From Burkholderiaceae bacterium (GTDB taxonomy: Bacteria; Pseudomonadota; Gammaproteobacteria; Burkholderiales; Burkholderiaceae_E), in NCBI GenBank assembly GCA_023954045.1, contig JAMLIR010000027.1, positions 1 through 39,912 on the forward strand: DNA of 39,912 bases, read 5' to 3'. The translations under genes were made by a program, and so were the position numbers. Shown here one piece after another: positions 8,446 through 16,385 of this stretch. The stretch's first letter is position 1. The number at the start of each line of letters is the position of its first letter. A model generated the notes under the pieces. The model was given only the letters and a program-made list of their open reading frames with translations. It had not been told where the DNA came from and made no database searches.

Positions 8446-9228
8446 ATGAACTACGAAGACATCCTGTTCGAGGTGCGCGAAGGCGCGGCCTGGATCACGA
8501 TCAACCGCCCCGACAAGATGAACGCGTTCCGCGGCCGCACCTGCGACGAGCTGATCCACGCGCTCAACCGGGCCGGCTACGACCGCGAGATCGGGGTGAT
8601 CGTGCTGGCGGGCGCCGGCGATCGCGCGTTCTGCACCGGCGGCGACCAGTCGGCGCACGAGGGCCAGTACGACGGCCGCGGCACGATCGGCCTGCCGATC
8701 GAGGAACTGCACAACGCGATCCGCGACGTCCCCAAGCCGGTGATCGCGCGGGTGCAGGGCTACGCGATCGGCGGCGGCAACGTGCTGTGCACGATCTGCG
8801 ACTTCACGATCGCCTCCGAGAAGGCGGTGTTCGGCCAGGTGGGGCCGAAGGTCGGCTCGGTCGATCCGGGCTACGGAACGGCCTACCTCGCGCGCATCGT
8901 CGGCGAAAAGAAGGCGCGCGAGATCTGGTACCTGTGCCGGCGCTACACGGCCGCCGAGGCGCTGGCGATGGGGCTGGTCAACACGGTGGTGCCCCACGAG
9001 CAGCTCGACGCCGAGGTGCGCAAGTGGTGCGACGAGATCATGGAGAAGAGCCCGACCGCGATCGCGATCGCCAAGCGCTCGTTCAACATGGACACCGCGC
9101 ACCAGTCCGGGATCGCCGGGATGGGGATGTACGCGCTCAAGCTCTACTACGACACCGAGGAATCGCGCGAAGGCGTGCAGGCGTTCCTCGAGAAGCGCAA
9201 GCCGCAGTTCAGGAAGCTCGCCAGGTAG
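8446..9228 (+). CDS. badI: BadI-like 2-ketocyclohexanecarboxyl-CoA hydrolase (crotonase family)
   Basis: A 260-residue crotonase-family enzyme. Its sequence tracks BadI of Rhodopseudomonas palustris closely from memory: NRPDKMNAFRG near residue 20, GDRAFCTGGDQSAHEGQYDGRGT near 58-80, VPKPVIARVQGYAIGGGNVL near 95-114, FGQVGPKVGSVDPGYGTA near 129-146, and SFNMDTAHQSGIAGMGMYALKLYYDTEES near the C-terminus. BadI opens the alicyclic ring of 2-ketocyclohexanecarboxyl-CoA to pimelyl-CoA in benzoate and cyclohexanecarboxylate degradation. It also resembles MenB (1,4-dihydroxy-2-naphthoyl-CoA synthase), so a related ring-closing or ring-opening role is possible. It follows moaC after 21 bases and shares the ACCGGAGCCC ribosome-binding context. 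No other bad or ali genes are here. Confidence 0.85.
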   Translation: MNYEDILFEVREGAAWITINRPDKMNAFRGRTCDELIHALNRAGYDREIGVIVLAGAGDRAFCTGGDQSAHEGQYDGRGTIGLPIEELHNAIRDVPKPVIARVQGYAIGGGNVLCTICDFTIASEKAVFGQVGPKVGSVDPGYGTAYLARIVGEKKAREIWYLCRRYTAAEALAMGLVNTVVPHEQLDAEVRKWCDEIMEKSPTAIAIAKRSFNMDTAHQSGIAGMGMYALKLYYDTEESREGVQAFLEKRKPQFRKLAR

Positions 9229-9244
9229 CCGGCCCGGCGCTCGC

Positions 9245-11062
9245 TCAGACGCGGTAGCCCACGGTCGCCTCGATTCCCTGCCGCTCGACGACGCCGCAGA
9301 CTTCGCCCGGGCGCGCCGCCTCCCCGCTGCAGACGAGCGCGAGCCGCGCCCCGGCCTCGTCGAGCCGGCGCAACGCCTCTCCCAGCGTCGCGTGCAGCGA
9401 CACGATCGCGAAGGGTGCGGGCTCGCGCAGCGCCGCCATCGCGACGTCGACCGCTCCGGTCGGTCCGGCGGGGCCCCCGGCTCGGGCGCCGTTGCCATTG
9501 CCGTCGCCGTCGCCCGCCGCCGCGTGCGCCGGCGGCCGCAGCACCGCGCGGACCGCGTCGCCGTCGGCGACCAGCAGCCAGTCGGGGGCGGCGGCGAGCG
9601 CCTGCTCCCACTGCGCGGGCGCCGCCTCGCGGTCGACGATCGCGAAGCGCCCGTTCATCGCGGCGGCGACCCCGGTGCGATCGAGCAGCGCCGCGACCGG
9701 ATCGAAGCGGTAGTCCATCCCGCGCCCGCGCAGGATCGCGACGAAGATCGGGTCCTGCCCGAACACGGACCGCGCCACGAGCAGCGCCGGAATGACGGCC
9801 GCCATCCCGGGCAGCAGCACGCCGGCATTGCCGGTCAACTCGAGGATCGCCATCAGCGCGGCCAGCGGCGCCTGCAGGCTCGCGCCCATCATCGCCGCGA
9901 CGCCCAGCATCGCGTAGAAGCCCGTCGCCGCGGCGCTGCCGGGCGCCAGCGACGCGCCGACGATGCCCAGCGCGCCGCCGGCGGCCGCACCCATGACGAC
10001 CATCGGCCCGATCAGCCCCCCTGGCAGCCCGAGCCCGCCGCAGGCCACCGTCGCCGCGAGCTTCGCCAGCGCGATCGCGACCAGCGTCCCGAGCGCGATC
10101 TCGCCCAGCAGCGCCTGCTGCACGGTGTCGTAGCCCAGTCCCATGACCTGCGGCACGGCCAGCGCGCACAGTCCGGTCAGCGCGCCGGCCGCGGTCGTGC
10201 GCAGCGCAAGGGGCAGGCTTCGCGAACGCCGGTCGAGGTGGCGCGTGCCCGCCACGTAGGCCGCGGCCAGGCAGCCGACGACGAGGCCGAGCAGCACGAT
10301 CCACGGCAGCTCCGGCAGCGAGGCCTGCTGCATCTGCGGCACCGCGAAGGCGGGGTCGGCGCCGTAGACCAGCCGGCTCAGCGAAGTCGCGCTGACCGCG
10401 GCGAGGATCACCGGGGCGAAGCCGACCAGCGTGTACTCGAGCATCACGACTTCCATCGCGAACACCACGCCGGCGATCGGCGTGTTGAACGAGGCCGCGA
10501 TCGCGCCGGCCACCCCGCAGGCCACCAGCGTGCGGATGCTGTTGTTGGGCAGGCGCAGCCACTGCCCGAGCAGGCTGGCGCTCGCCGCGCCGACGTGGAT
10601 CACCGGCCCTTCGCGGCCGACCGAATGGCCACAGACGATCGAGACCGCGCCGCCGACGAACTGCATCAGCGCGTTGCGCCAGGGCATCCGCCCGGCGCGG
10701 CTGGCGAGTTGCGCCATCACGTGCACCGGGCCGACCTGCCGTGCGCCGACCGAGGCGAACTGGAACATCAGGCCGACGAGCAGCCCTCCCGCAACGGGCA
10801 GTGCCAGCCGCCAATGCCAGGTCAGCGCCTCGAAGTGCTCGGCGTCGTCCATCAGCCCGGCCACGACCAGCGTCTTCTCGGTGACCAGCCGGAACGCGAC
10901 GATCACGACGCCGACGACCACTCCTGCGACGACCCCGATCGCCGACAGCGCGACGAGCGCGTCGGCGTGCGCGAGCTCGCGGCGCAGGCGCCCGAGCAGG
11001 TCCGTGAACCCGGGGGCCGCGTTCCTTCGCGATGCGGCCGGACGCGGCTCGCCGCCACTCAC
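9245..11062 (-). CDS. ClC family chloride channel/antiporter with C-terminal CBS-like region
   Basis: A 605-residue membrane protein read from a GTG at 11062. The ClC motifs are clear: GHSVGREGPVIHVG (GREGP at 149-153, with E151 the expected gating glutamate), AASFNTPIAGVVFAMEVV near residue 180, and LGLPGGLIGPMVVMGAA near 335-350. The membrane part ends near residue 440; the tail has CBS-like features (IVSLHATLGEALRRLDEAGARLALV). The two tail halves are separated by a Gly/Ala/Asp-rich linker that includes a short GDGDGNGNG run. ClC proteins move chloride or exchange chloride for protons at the inner membrane. The GTG overlaps the TGA of the DUF3147 gene (TGTGAG), so the two are probably translationally coupled. 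Channel versus antiporter cannot be told. Confidence 0.9.
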   Translation of the reverse strand: MSGGEPRPAASRRNAAPGFTDLLGRLRRELAHADALVALSAIGVVAGVVVGVVIVAFRLVTEKTLVVAGLMDDAEHFEALTWHWRLALPVAGGLLVGLMFQFASVGARQVGPVHVMAQLASRAGRMPWRNALMQFVGGAVSIVCGHSVGREGPVIHVGAASASLLGQWLRLPNNSIRTLVACGVAGAIAASFNTPIAGVVFAMEVVMLEYTLVGFAPVILAAVSATSLSRLVYGADPAFAVPQMQQASLPELPWIVLLGLVVGCLAAAYVAGTRHLDRRSRSLPLALRTTAAGALTGLCALAVPQVMGLGYDTVQQALLGEIALGTLVAIALAKLAATVACGGLGLPGGLIGPMVVMGAAAGGALGIVGASLAPGSAAATGFYAMLGVAAMMGASLQAPLAALMAILELTGNAGVLLPGMAAVIPALLVARSVFGQDPIFVAILRGRGMDYRFDPVAALLDRTGVAAAMNGRFAIVDREAAPAQWEQALAAAPDWLLVADGDAVRAVLRPPAHAAAGDGDGNGNGARAGGPAGPTGAVDVAMAALREPAPFAIVSLHATLGEALRRLDEAGARLALVCSGEAARPGEVCGVVERQGIEATVGYRV

Positions 11063-11409
11063 AGCAGTTCGATCCCGAAGCGGCGCACGACGAGCGCGAA
11101 CAGCACGAAACTCACGATCGTGATGACCACGCAGGCCGCCAGAGCGGGCCAGAAGCCGACGCGCGGCAGCAGCGCGGGGAACGCGAGGAACATCGGCAGC
11201 GTGGGCACCACGTACCAGAACGTGTACCAGGCGAGGTTGGCGATCCGCTGCGGCGGCTGCTTCTCCAGGTGAAGCCAGATCAGCGCGAGCAGGCTCACCA
11301 GCGGCAGCGCCGCGACGAGCGCCCCTGCGCGGTCGCTGCGGCGCGCGAATTCGGAGACGAGCACGACGACCGCCGCGCTCGCGAAGTACTTGGTGATCAG
11401 CCAGGCCAC
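11059..11409 (-). CDS. DUF3147 family small membrane protein
   Basis: A 116-residue integral membrane protein with about four hydrophobic segments: residues 3-20, 30-47, 58-80 and 84-108. The call as DUF3147 is by remembered family appearance (FARRSDRAG followed by ALPLVSLLALIWL). Function is unknown. The start is a GTG at 11409 preceded by a strong GGAGGA ribosome-binding site about six bases upstream. Its stop overlaps the GTG of the ClC gene, so it is probably made together with that channel. Its fold pattern resembles each half of the 258-residue membrane protein encoded divergently next to it (see findings). Confidence 0.8.
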   Translation of the reverse strand: MAWLITKYFASAAVVVLVSEFARRSDRAGALVAALPLVSLLALIWLHLEKQPPQRIANLAWYTFWYVVPTLPMFLAFPALLPRVGFWPALAACVVITIVSFVLFALVVRRFGIELL

Positions 11410-11487
11410 GGTGTTCCTCCGATGCGTCGCCGATTATGACGCCTCGTGCTACCGTCGCGGTCGGCCGCCCTCGCCCGCCCAGCGCCA

Positions 11488-12264
11488 ATGCTCCTGCTGC
11501 TCAAGCTCTCCCTCGTCCCCGCGTCGATCCTGCTCGCCTCGCTCGCTGCGCGCCGCTTCGGCCACGCGATCTCGGGCGTGCTCTCGGGCCTGCCGCTGAT
11601 CGCCGCCCCGGTGACCGGCGGGCTGCTGATCGATCTCGACCCGGCGCACGTCGCCGCCATCGGCTCGGCGACGCTGGCCAGCGTGCCGGCGGCCGTCGCG
11701 CACATCGTCGCCTTCGCCTGGCTGTCACGCCGCCTGCCCGGGTGGGCGTGCCTCGCGGGCGCCGCGCTCGCCTTCGCGACGATCGGCTGGATCGTCACGG
11801 CGCCGTCGTGGCCGCTGCCGCCGCCGGTGAGCATCGCCGCGCCGTTGCTCGCGCTGGCGATCATGCCGCGGGCACCGTGGCTGGCCGGCGGCGTGCACGT
11901 GCCGCGCGGCGAGATCGCGATGCGGGTCGCGGCGGCGCTCGCGCTCGCGGCGATCATCCTGCTGGGCGCCGACACGCTGCCGGCGCGCGTGAGCGGGCTG
12001 CTGCTCGCATTTCCGATCACCGGCAGCATCCTGCCGACGTTCACGCTGCCGGCCTACGGGTACCCGGCGACGGTGAACCTGCTGCGTGGCTTCGCCAACG
12101 GCCTGATCGGCTTCTCCGTCTTCTTCCTCGCGCTGCCGGCGCTGCTCGGCGCCGGCGCGTCGAAGCCGCTGGCGTTCGCGGCTTCGCTCGCTGCGGCCGT
12201 GCTGGCCGCATGGCTGGTGCACCGTGTCCGCGACGCGGCCGCCCGCCGCCAGCAACGCGCGTGA
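11488..12264 (+). CDS. Uncharacterised membrane protein with internal duplication
   Basis: I do not recognise a named family. The protein is 258 residues with roughly eight hydrophobic segments. Residues 5-105 and 145-245 look like two copies of one unit: an initial hydrophobic helix, a turn with RFGHAISGVLSGLPL (around 23-37) or LPARVSGLLLAFPI (around 164-177), and then further helices. Both match the pattern of the single-unit DUF3147 protein encoded divergently at 11059-11409. I chose the ATG at 11488 because the membrane segment begins there; an in-frame ATG at 11446 would add a 14-residue Ala/Pro-rich extension. The C-terminus is basic (RVRDAAARRQQRA), so it should face the cytoplasm. 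Confidence 0.75.
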   Translation: MLLLLKLSLVPASILLASLAARRFGHAISGVLSGLPLIAAPVTGGLLIDLDPAHVAAIGSATLASVPAAVAHIVAFAWLSRRLPGWACLAGAALAFATIGWIVTAPSWPLPPPVSIAAPLLALAIMPRAPWLAGGVHVPRGEIAMRVAAALALAAIILLGADTLPARVSGLLLAFPITGSILPTFTLPAYGYPATVNLLRGFANGLIGFSVFFLALPALLGAGASKPLAFAASLAAAVLAAWLVHRVRDAAARRQQRA

Positions 12265-12304
12265 CGGGTTTCGCAACCGGGCGCGATCGCCCGCCGCGCG
12301 CCTC

Positions 12305-13828
12305 TCAGCGAAAAAGCAGCGTCGCCAGCCCGAGGAAGATCAGGAAACCCATGCTGTCGGTGCTGAACGTGAGCAGCACCGACGAGCCGATCGCGGGGTC
12401 GCGCCCGAAACGCTCGAGCGTGATCGGCACGGCCAGCGCGATCAGCGCGCCCACCAGCAGGTTCAGCACCATCGCCAGCGTCATCGTCAGCCCGAGCAGC
12501 ACGCCGTACGGCGTGTCGCGGTAGAGCAGCCACGCGACCAGCCCCGCGACGCCGCCCCAGACCAGGCCGTTGAGCGCGGCGACCGCGATCTCCTTCAGCA
12601 GCAGGCGCCGCGCATTGGACATCGTCACCTGCCCGAGCGCGATCGAGCGGATGATCAGCGTCATCGTCTGGTTGCCCGAGTTGCCGGCGATGCCGGCCAC
12701 GATCGGCATCAGCGTGGCCAGCGCCACCACGCGCTCGATCGTCCCGTCGAACGCGCTGATCACGCGCGACGCGAAGAACGCGGTGCACAGGTTCAGCGCG
12801 AGCCAGAGCCAGCGGTTCTTCGCCGACGCCCAGACGCCCGCGAACAGGTCTTCCTCTTCGCGCAAGCCCGCCTTCGCGAGCATGTCGGACTCGCCCTCCT
12901 CGCGGATCAGGTCGAGCACCTCGGACACCGTCACGCGGCCGATCACGCGGTTGCGGGGATCGACGACCGGCGCCGAAACGAGGTCGTAGCGCTCGAACGC
13001 GTGCGCGGCCTCGCTGGCGTCCTCGAGCGGCTGCAGCGTCAGCAGGTCGCGGCGCATCACGTCCTCGACCAGCACGTCGGGCTGGTTGATCAGCAGCCGG
13101 TCGAGCGGCAATCCGCCGACCAGCTCGCCGCGCTCGTCGACCACGTAGACCTGGTCGGTGTGGTCGGGCAGTTCCTCGAGCCGGCGCAACTCGCGAAGCA
13201 CCATGTCGAGCGTGTACCCGCGCTGGACGGTGATCGCCTCGAAGTCCATCAGCTCGCCGACCGACCCCTCGGGGAACGACATCGACGCGCGCAGCTGCTC
13301 GCGTTCCTCCTGCGACAGTCCGCGGCGCACCTCCTCGACGACGTCGGTCGGCAGGTCCGGGGCGAGCTCGGCGATCTCGTCCGCGTCGAGGGTCTCGACC
13401 GCGTCGACCAGCTCCTCGCGATCCATCGAACGGATCAGCGATTCGCGCACGGATTCGGAGACCTCGAGCAGGATCTCGCCGTCGCGCTCGGCCTTGACGA
13501 GGTCCCAGACGATCATCCGCTGCTCGAACGGCAGCGCCTCGAGGATGAACGCGACGTCGGCGGGGTGCAGCGAATCGAGCCGCGCGCGCAGCTCGTTCAG
13601 GTGCTGGCGCTCGACCAGCTGCTCGACCAGCTCGTGGCGGTCTTCTGCCTCGCCGTGGCGCTGGCGGTGGGCGATCTCGACGACCAGGTCGTGGCGGCGC
13701 AGCAGGTCCTGCACCCCGGCGAGCGCGCGCGACGCCTCCTCGGGATCGCGCGGCTGCGGCATGGCCGGCGCTTCCTCGGGGCGTTCTTCGGCTTGGTCAG
13801 CCCGGATGTCGGCGTCTTGCTCGGCCAT
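12305..13828 (-). CDS. mgtE: Magnesium transporter MgtE
   Basis: A 507-residue MgtE. The N-terminal helical domain includes LDSLHPADVAFILEALP near residue 80 and a run of acidic helices (DADEIAELAPDLPTDVVEEV). A pair of CBS domains follows at about 190-310, with VEDVMRRDLLTL and RVTVSEVLDLI. The last 170 residues are the five-helix channel part, with the ion-pathway motif MPIVAGIAGNSGNQTM. In Thermus MgtE the cytoplasmic domains sense magnesium and close the pore, so the same is likely here. The ATG at 13828 was preferred to an upstream in-frame start that would add 49 Arg-rich residues overlapping mtgA. The stop is 41 bases from the convergent membrane protein gene. Confidence 0.94.
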   Translation of the reverse strand: MAEQDADIRADQAEERPEEAPAMPQPRDPEEASRALAGVQDLLRRHDLVVEIAHRQRHGEAEDRHELVEQLVERQHLNELRARLDSLHPADVAFILEALPFEQRMIVWDLVKAERDGEILLEVSESVRESLIRSMDREELVDAVETLDADEIAELAPDLPTDVVEEVRRGLSQEEREQLRASMSFPEGSVGELMDFEAITVQRGYTLDMVLRELRRLEELPDHTDQVYVVDERGELVGGLPLDRLLINQPDVLVEDVMRRDLLTLQPLEDASEAAHAFERYDLVSAPVVDPRNRVIGRVTVSEVLDLIREEGESDMLAKAGLREEEDLFAGVWASAKNRWLWLALNLCTAFFASRVISAFDGTIERVVALATLMPIVAGIAGNSGNQTMTLIIRSIALGQVTMSNARRLLLKEIAVAALNGLVWGGVAGLVAWLLYRDTPYGVLLGLTMTLAMVLNLLVGALIALAVPITLERFGRDPAIGSSVLLTFSTDSMGFLIFLGLATLLFR

Positions 13829-13838
13829 GGATCGCGCT

Positions 13839-14561
13839 TCAGGGAGGATCGACCGAACCCATCCAGCGGCCGACGATCGCGGCGCGGCGGGCCAGCGCCG
13901 CCGAGCCGGGATTGGCGTCATAGTAGCGCGGCCGCGGCAGCATCGCCGCCATTCGCGCCGCCTGCCACGGCGCAAGTTGCGCGGCAGACACGCCGAAATG
14001 GTGGCGCGCGCCCGCCTCGGCGCCGAACACGCCGACGCCCCACTCGGCGACGTTCAGGTAGAGCTCGAGGATGCGCCGCTTGGTCATCACCGTTTCGATC
14101 ATGTAGGTGATGACCAGCTCCTGGCCCTTGCGCAGGTAGCTGCGCTCTCCCGACAGGAAGAGGTTCTTGGCCAGCTGCATCGTGATCGTGGAGCCGCCGC
14201 GCACGACCCGGCCGCGCCGCTGGTTCTGCTCGTAGGCGCGCTCGATCGCGTCCCAGTCGACGCCGTCGTGCCCGGTGAAGTTCGCGTCCTCGGCGGCGAT
14301 CACCGCGCGCTTCAGATGCCACGAGATCTGCCCGTAGGGCACCCAGCGATGCCGCAGCTGCCGGCGCGGATCGGCCTCGCGCAGGCGCGCCAGCTCGCGC
14401 CGCATGAACGGCGTCGGCCCCGGATCGAAACGACTCCACCAGAGCACGTGCGCGAAGAACCACAGCTGCAGGGCCAGCAGCGCCGTGATCGCCAGGACCA
14501 GCGTCATCGCGGCGACGCGCAGCACGCGCGGCCAGGCCAACCTGGATACCGGTCGCGCCAC
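13839..14561 (-). CDS. mtgA: Monofunctional biosynthetic peptidoglycan transglycosylase (GT51)
   Basis: A 240-residue monofunctional glycosyltransferase that polymerises lipid II into glycan strands at the outer face of the inner membrane. An N-terminal membrane anchor lies at about residues 19-37. The GT51 catalytic motif AVIAAEDANFTGHDGVDWDA is at about 90, with the catalytic glutamate in EDANF, and RGGSTITMQLAKNLFLS near 120. KRRILELYLNVAEWG near 165 and the closing GVSAAQLAPWQAARMAAMLP run are also typical. The GTG at 14561 gives a normal basic N-terminus (MARPVSRLAWPR); an ATG at 14507 would make 222 residues and is the alternative. It follows aroE by eight bases and ends 10 bases before the mgtE start. 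Confidence 0.9.
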   Translation of the reverse strand: MARPVSRLAWPRVLRVAAMTLVLAITALLALQLWFFAHVLWWSRFDPGPTPFMRRELARLREADPRRQLRHRWVPYGQISWHLKRAVIAAEDANFTGHDGVDWDAIERAYEQNQRRGRVVRGGSTITMQLAKNLFLSGERSYLRKGQELVITYMIETVMTKRRILELYLNVAEWGVGVFGAEAGARHHFGVSAAQLAPWQAARMAAMLPRPRYYDANPGSAALARRAAIVGRWMGSVDPP

Positions 14562-14569
14562 CGCGGCGC

Positions 14570-15451
14570 TCAGGCGGCCTCGGCCGCGAGCTCGGCGCGC
14601 AGCGCCTCGTAGACCGGGGCGGTGAGCGGGCGCACGCCGCGCCAGACGAGGAACGATTCGGCCGCCTGCTCGACCAGCATCCCCAGTCCGTCGCAGGCGC
14701 GCGGGCACCCCGCCGCCAGCGCCTGCGCGACGAAGGCCGTCTCGCGCGCCGCGTAGAACATGTCGTAGGCCAGGACGGCGCCCGCGAGCAGCGCGTCGGC
14801 GATCGGCAGGCGCTCGCCGGCGAGCCCCGCCGAAGTCGCGTTGACGACCAGGTCGAAGCCCTGGCCGGCGTCGTCGAAGCCGCAGCCGCGCAGGCGCGCG
14901 CCGGCCGGCGCGGACCCGCCAGGCGCGCCGGCGGGCGGACTGGCCGAAGCCGCCCTCAGGAACCCGTCGACCAGCGCGATCGCGCGCGCCGGCGTGCGAT
15001 TGGCGATCGTCAGTCGCGCGACGCCCGCGTCGAGAAGCGGCGCGAGGACGCCGCGGGTGGCACCGCCCGCGCCCAGGATCAGCACCGATCGTCCCGCCAG
15101 CGGCAGGCCGAGCCGCGCCTCGATGTCGCGGACCAGGCCGGCGCCGTCGGTGTTGTCGCCGTAGGCCGCGCCGGCGTCGAAGCGCAGCGTGTTCACCGCC
15201 CCCGCCGCCTGCGCGCGGGCGCTTCGCCGCGCCGCCCACGCGAACGCCTCGAGCTTGAACGGCAGCGTCACGTTCAGCCCGCGTCCCCCGGCGTCGCGGA
15301 AGCGCTCGACCGCCTCGACGAAGCCGTCGAGCGGCGCGAGCAGCCGTCCGTACTCGATGTCTTGCCCGGTCTGCCTCGCGAAGCGCGCATGGATCGACGG
15401 CGAGCGGCTGTGCGCCACCGGGTTCCCGATCACCGCGTAGCGATCGGTCAT
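14570..15451 (-). CDS. aroE: Shikimate dehydrogenase
   Basis: A 293-residue shikimate dehydrogenase, which reduces 3-dehydroshikimate to shikimate with NADPH. The substrate-binding residues are visible: GNPVAHSRSPSIH at 9-21, the catalytic lysine K66 in NVTLPFK, and D102 in GDNTDGAG. The Rossmann glycine motif LILGAGGATRG follows at 124-134, and NRTPA near 151. The protein is about 20 residues longer than most AroE proteins; the excess is a Ala/Gly/Pro/Ser-rich stretch at about 168-187, between the NRTPA loop and the substrate domain return. It overlaps the upstream tonB-like gene by four bases (ATGA), so coupling is likely. Confidence 0.94.
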   Translation of the reverse strand: MTDRYAVIGNPVAHSRSPSIHARFARQTGQDIEYGRLLAPLDGFVEAVERFRDAGGRGLNVTLPFKLEAFAWAARRSARAQAAGAVNTLRFDAGAAYGDNTDGAGLVRDIEARLGLPLAGRSVLILGAGGATRGVLAPLLDAGVARLTIANRTPARAIALVDGFLRAASASPPAGAPGGSAPAGARLRGCGFDDAGQGFDLVVNATSAGLAGERLPIADALLAGAVLAYDMFYAARETAFVAQALAAGCPRACDGLGMLVEQAAESFLVWRGVRPLTAPVYEALRAELAAEAA

Positions 15452-16362
15452 CGGCGCCCGGGCTCGGGGGGACGCACCGACGCGGTCTCGAGCGTGTCGT
15501 TGGTGAAGGTCCAGGTGCGCACGATCTGCAGGATGTCGCCTTCGCGCGCCATCTCGGGCGTGAAGCGCTCGTAAGGGGCTCCCGCGTAGACGATCTGCTT
15601 GACCGCGCGGTTGAGCACCTCGTACTTCGACTTGCGGTTGACGATCACGTCGACGACGTTGCCGTGCTTGTCGATCTCCACGGTGATGATCAGCGAGTCG
15701 TACAGCCGCCCGCGCGCCTCCGGCGGATAGCGCTCGGTACCCAGCTTCTCGATCCGGGCGGCCCAGTCGTCGACGTAGCGCGCGTAGCTCACGCCGATTG
15801 CGTTGACCCCGTAGGTGAGCCGCTTCGGGCGCTTGTTGTAGTCGGAGATCTGCCGGTCGATCTGCGCCTGCAGCCGGGCGATCACGGCGTCGGCGTCCTT
15901 GCTGTCGTCGCCGGAGGACGCCGCGCGCGGCTCGTCCGGGCGCTCGCCCTCGCGCACGTAGGCCTGCGGGCCGCGCGCGAGCGCCATCAGCTTGCGCTGC
16001 TGGGCCTCGAGTTCCGCGACCCGCTGGCGGCGCTGCACCAGGTCCTCTCCGTCGCGCGCCTGCAGCTCGGCGGGCAGCGGCGAGCGGGCCCGTCCGGTGT
16101 CGCGATCGCCGCCGCCTTCCATGCTGACCTGCGCGGCCACCTCGGGCTTGAGCGGCTTCGCGTCGGTGCGCGCGTTCAGCAGGATCACCTCGAGCTGCGG
16201 GTCGATCGGCTTGAATTTCAGCGGCGCCGGCGGCGCGAAGCGCAGCATCAGGGCCAGCGCGTGCAGCAGCACCGAGACGACGATCGCGAACGCGAGCGGG
16301 TCGCGGCGCCACAGCTCGGACGGCGAGAGGCGGCGCGGCCAGTCGATCAGCATGGGTCTCAT
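15448..16362 (-). CDS. TonB-like energy transducer protein (C-terminal TonB domain)
   Basis: A 304-residue protein with one N-terminal membrane segment at about 24-41, a Pro-containing periplasmic neck (APPAPLKFKPIDP), a charged region from about 80 to 150, and a C-terminal TonB domain from about 210, with YDSLIITVEIDKHGNVVDVIVNR, typical of the family. TonB proteins pass proton-motive energy from ExbBD to outer-membrane receptors. No exbB or exbD is nearby, and the gene sits with rnb, aroE and mtgA, an order I recall as conserved in betaproteobacteria. It may therefore have a structural or envelope role rather than iron uptake. A second in-frame ATG lies at 16353; the 16362 start is the outer candidate. 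Confidence 0.85.
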   Translation of the reverse strand: MRPMLIDWPRRLSPSELWRRDPLAFAIVVSVLLHALALMLRFAPPAPLKFKPIDPQLEVILLNARTDAKPLKPEVAAQVSMEGGGDRDTGRARSPLPAELQARDGEDLVQRRQRVAELEAQQRKLMALARGPQAYVREGERPDEPRAASSGDDSKDADAVIARLQAQIDRQISDYNKRPKRLTYGVNAIGVSYARYVDDWAARIEKLGTERYPPEARGRLYDSLIITVEIDKHGNVVDVIVNRKSKYEVLNRAVKQIVYAGAPYERFTPEMAREGDILQIVRTWTFTNDTLETASVRPPEPGRR

Positions 16363-16385
16363 CGCGCGCGCCTCGCGGCCTGCCG

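Noticed and set aside
11446-11487. Upstream ATG giving a longer version of the duplicated membrane protein.
   Set aside because: The added residues are Ala/Pro/Arg rich and lie in a stretch likely to hold the promoter; the hydrophobic start begins at the downstream ATG.
12265-12304. GGGCG-CGAT-CGCCC hairpin between the convergent membrane protein gene and mgtE.
   Set aside because: Stem of only five pairs with no T run in either direction; weak as a terminator.
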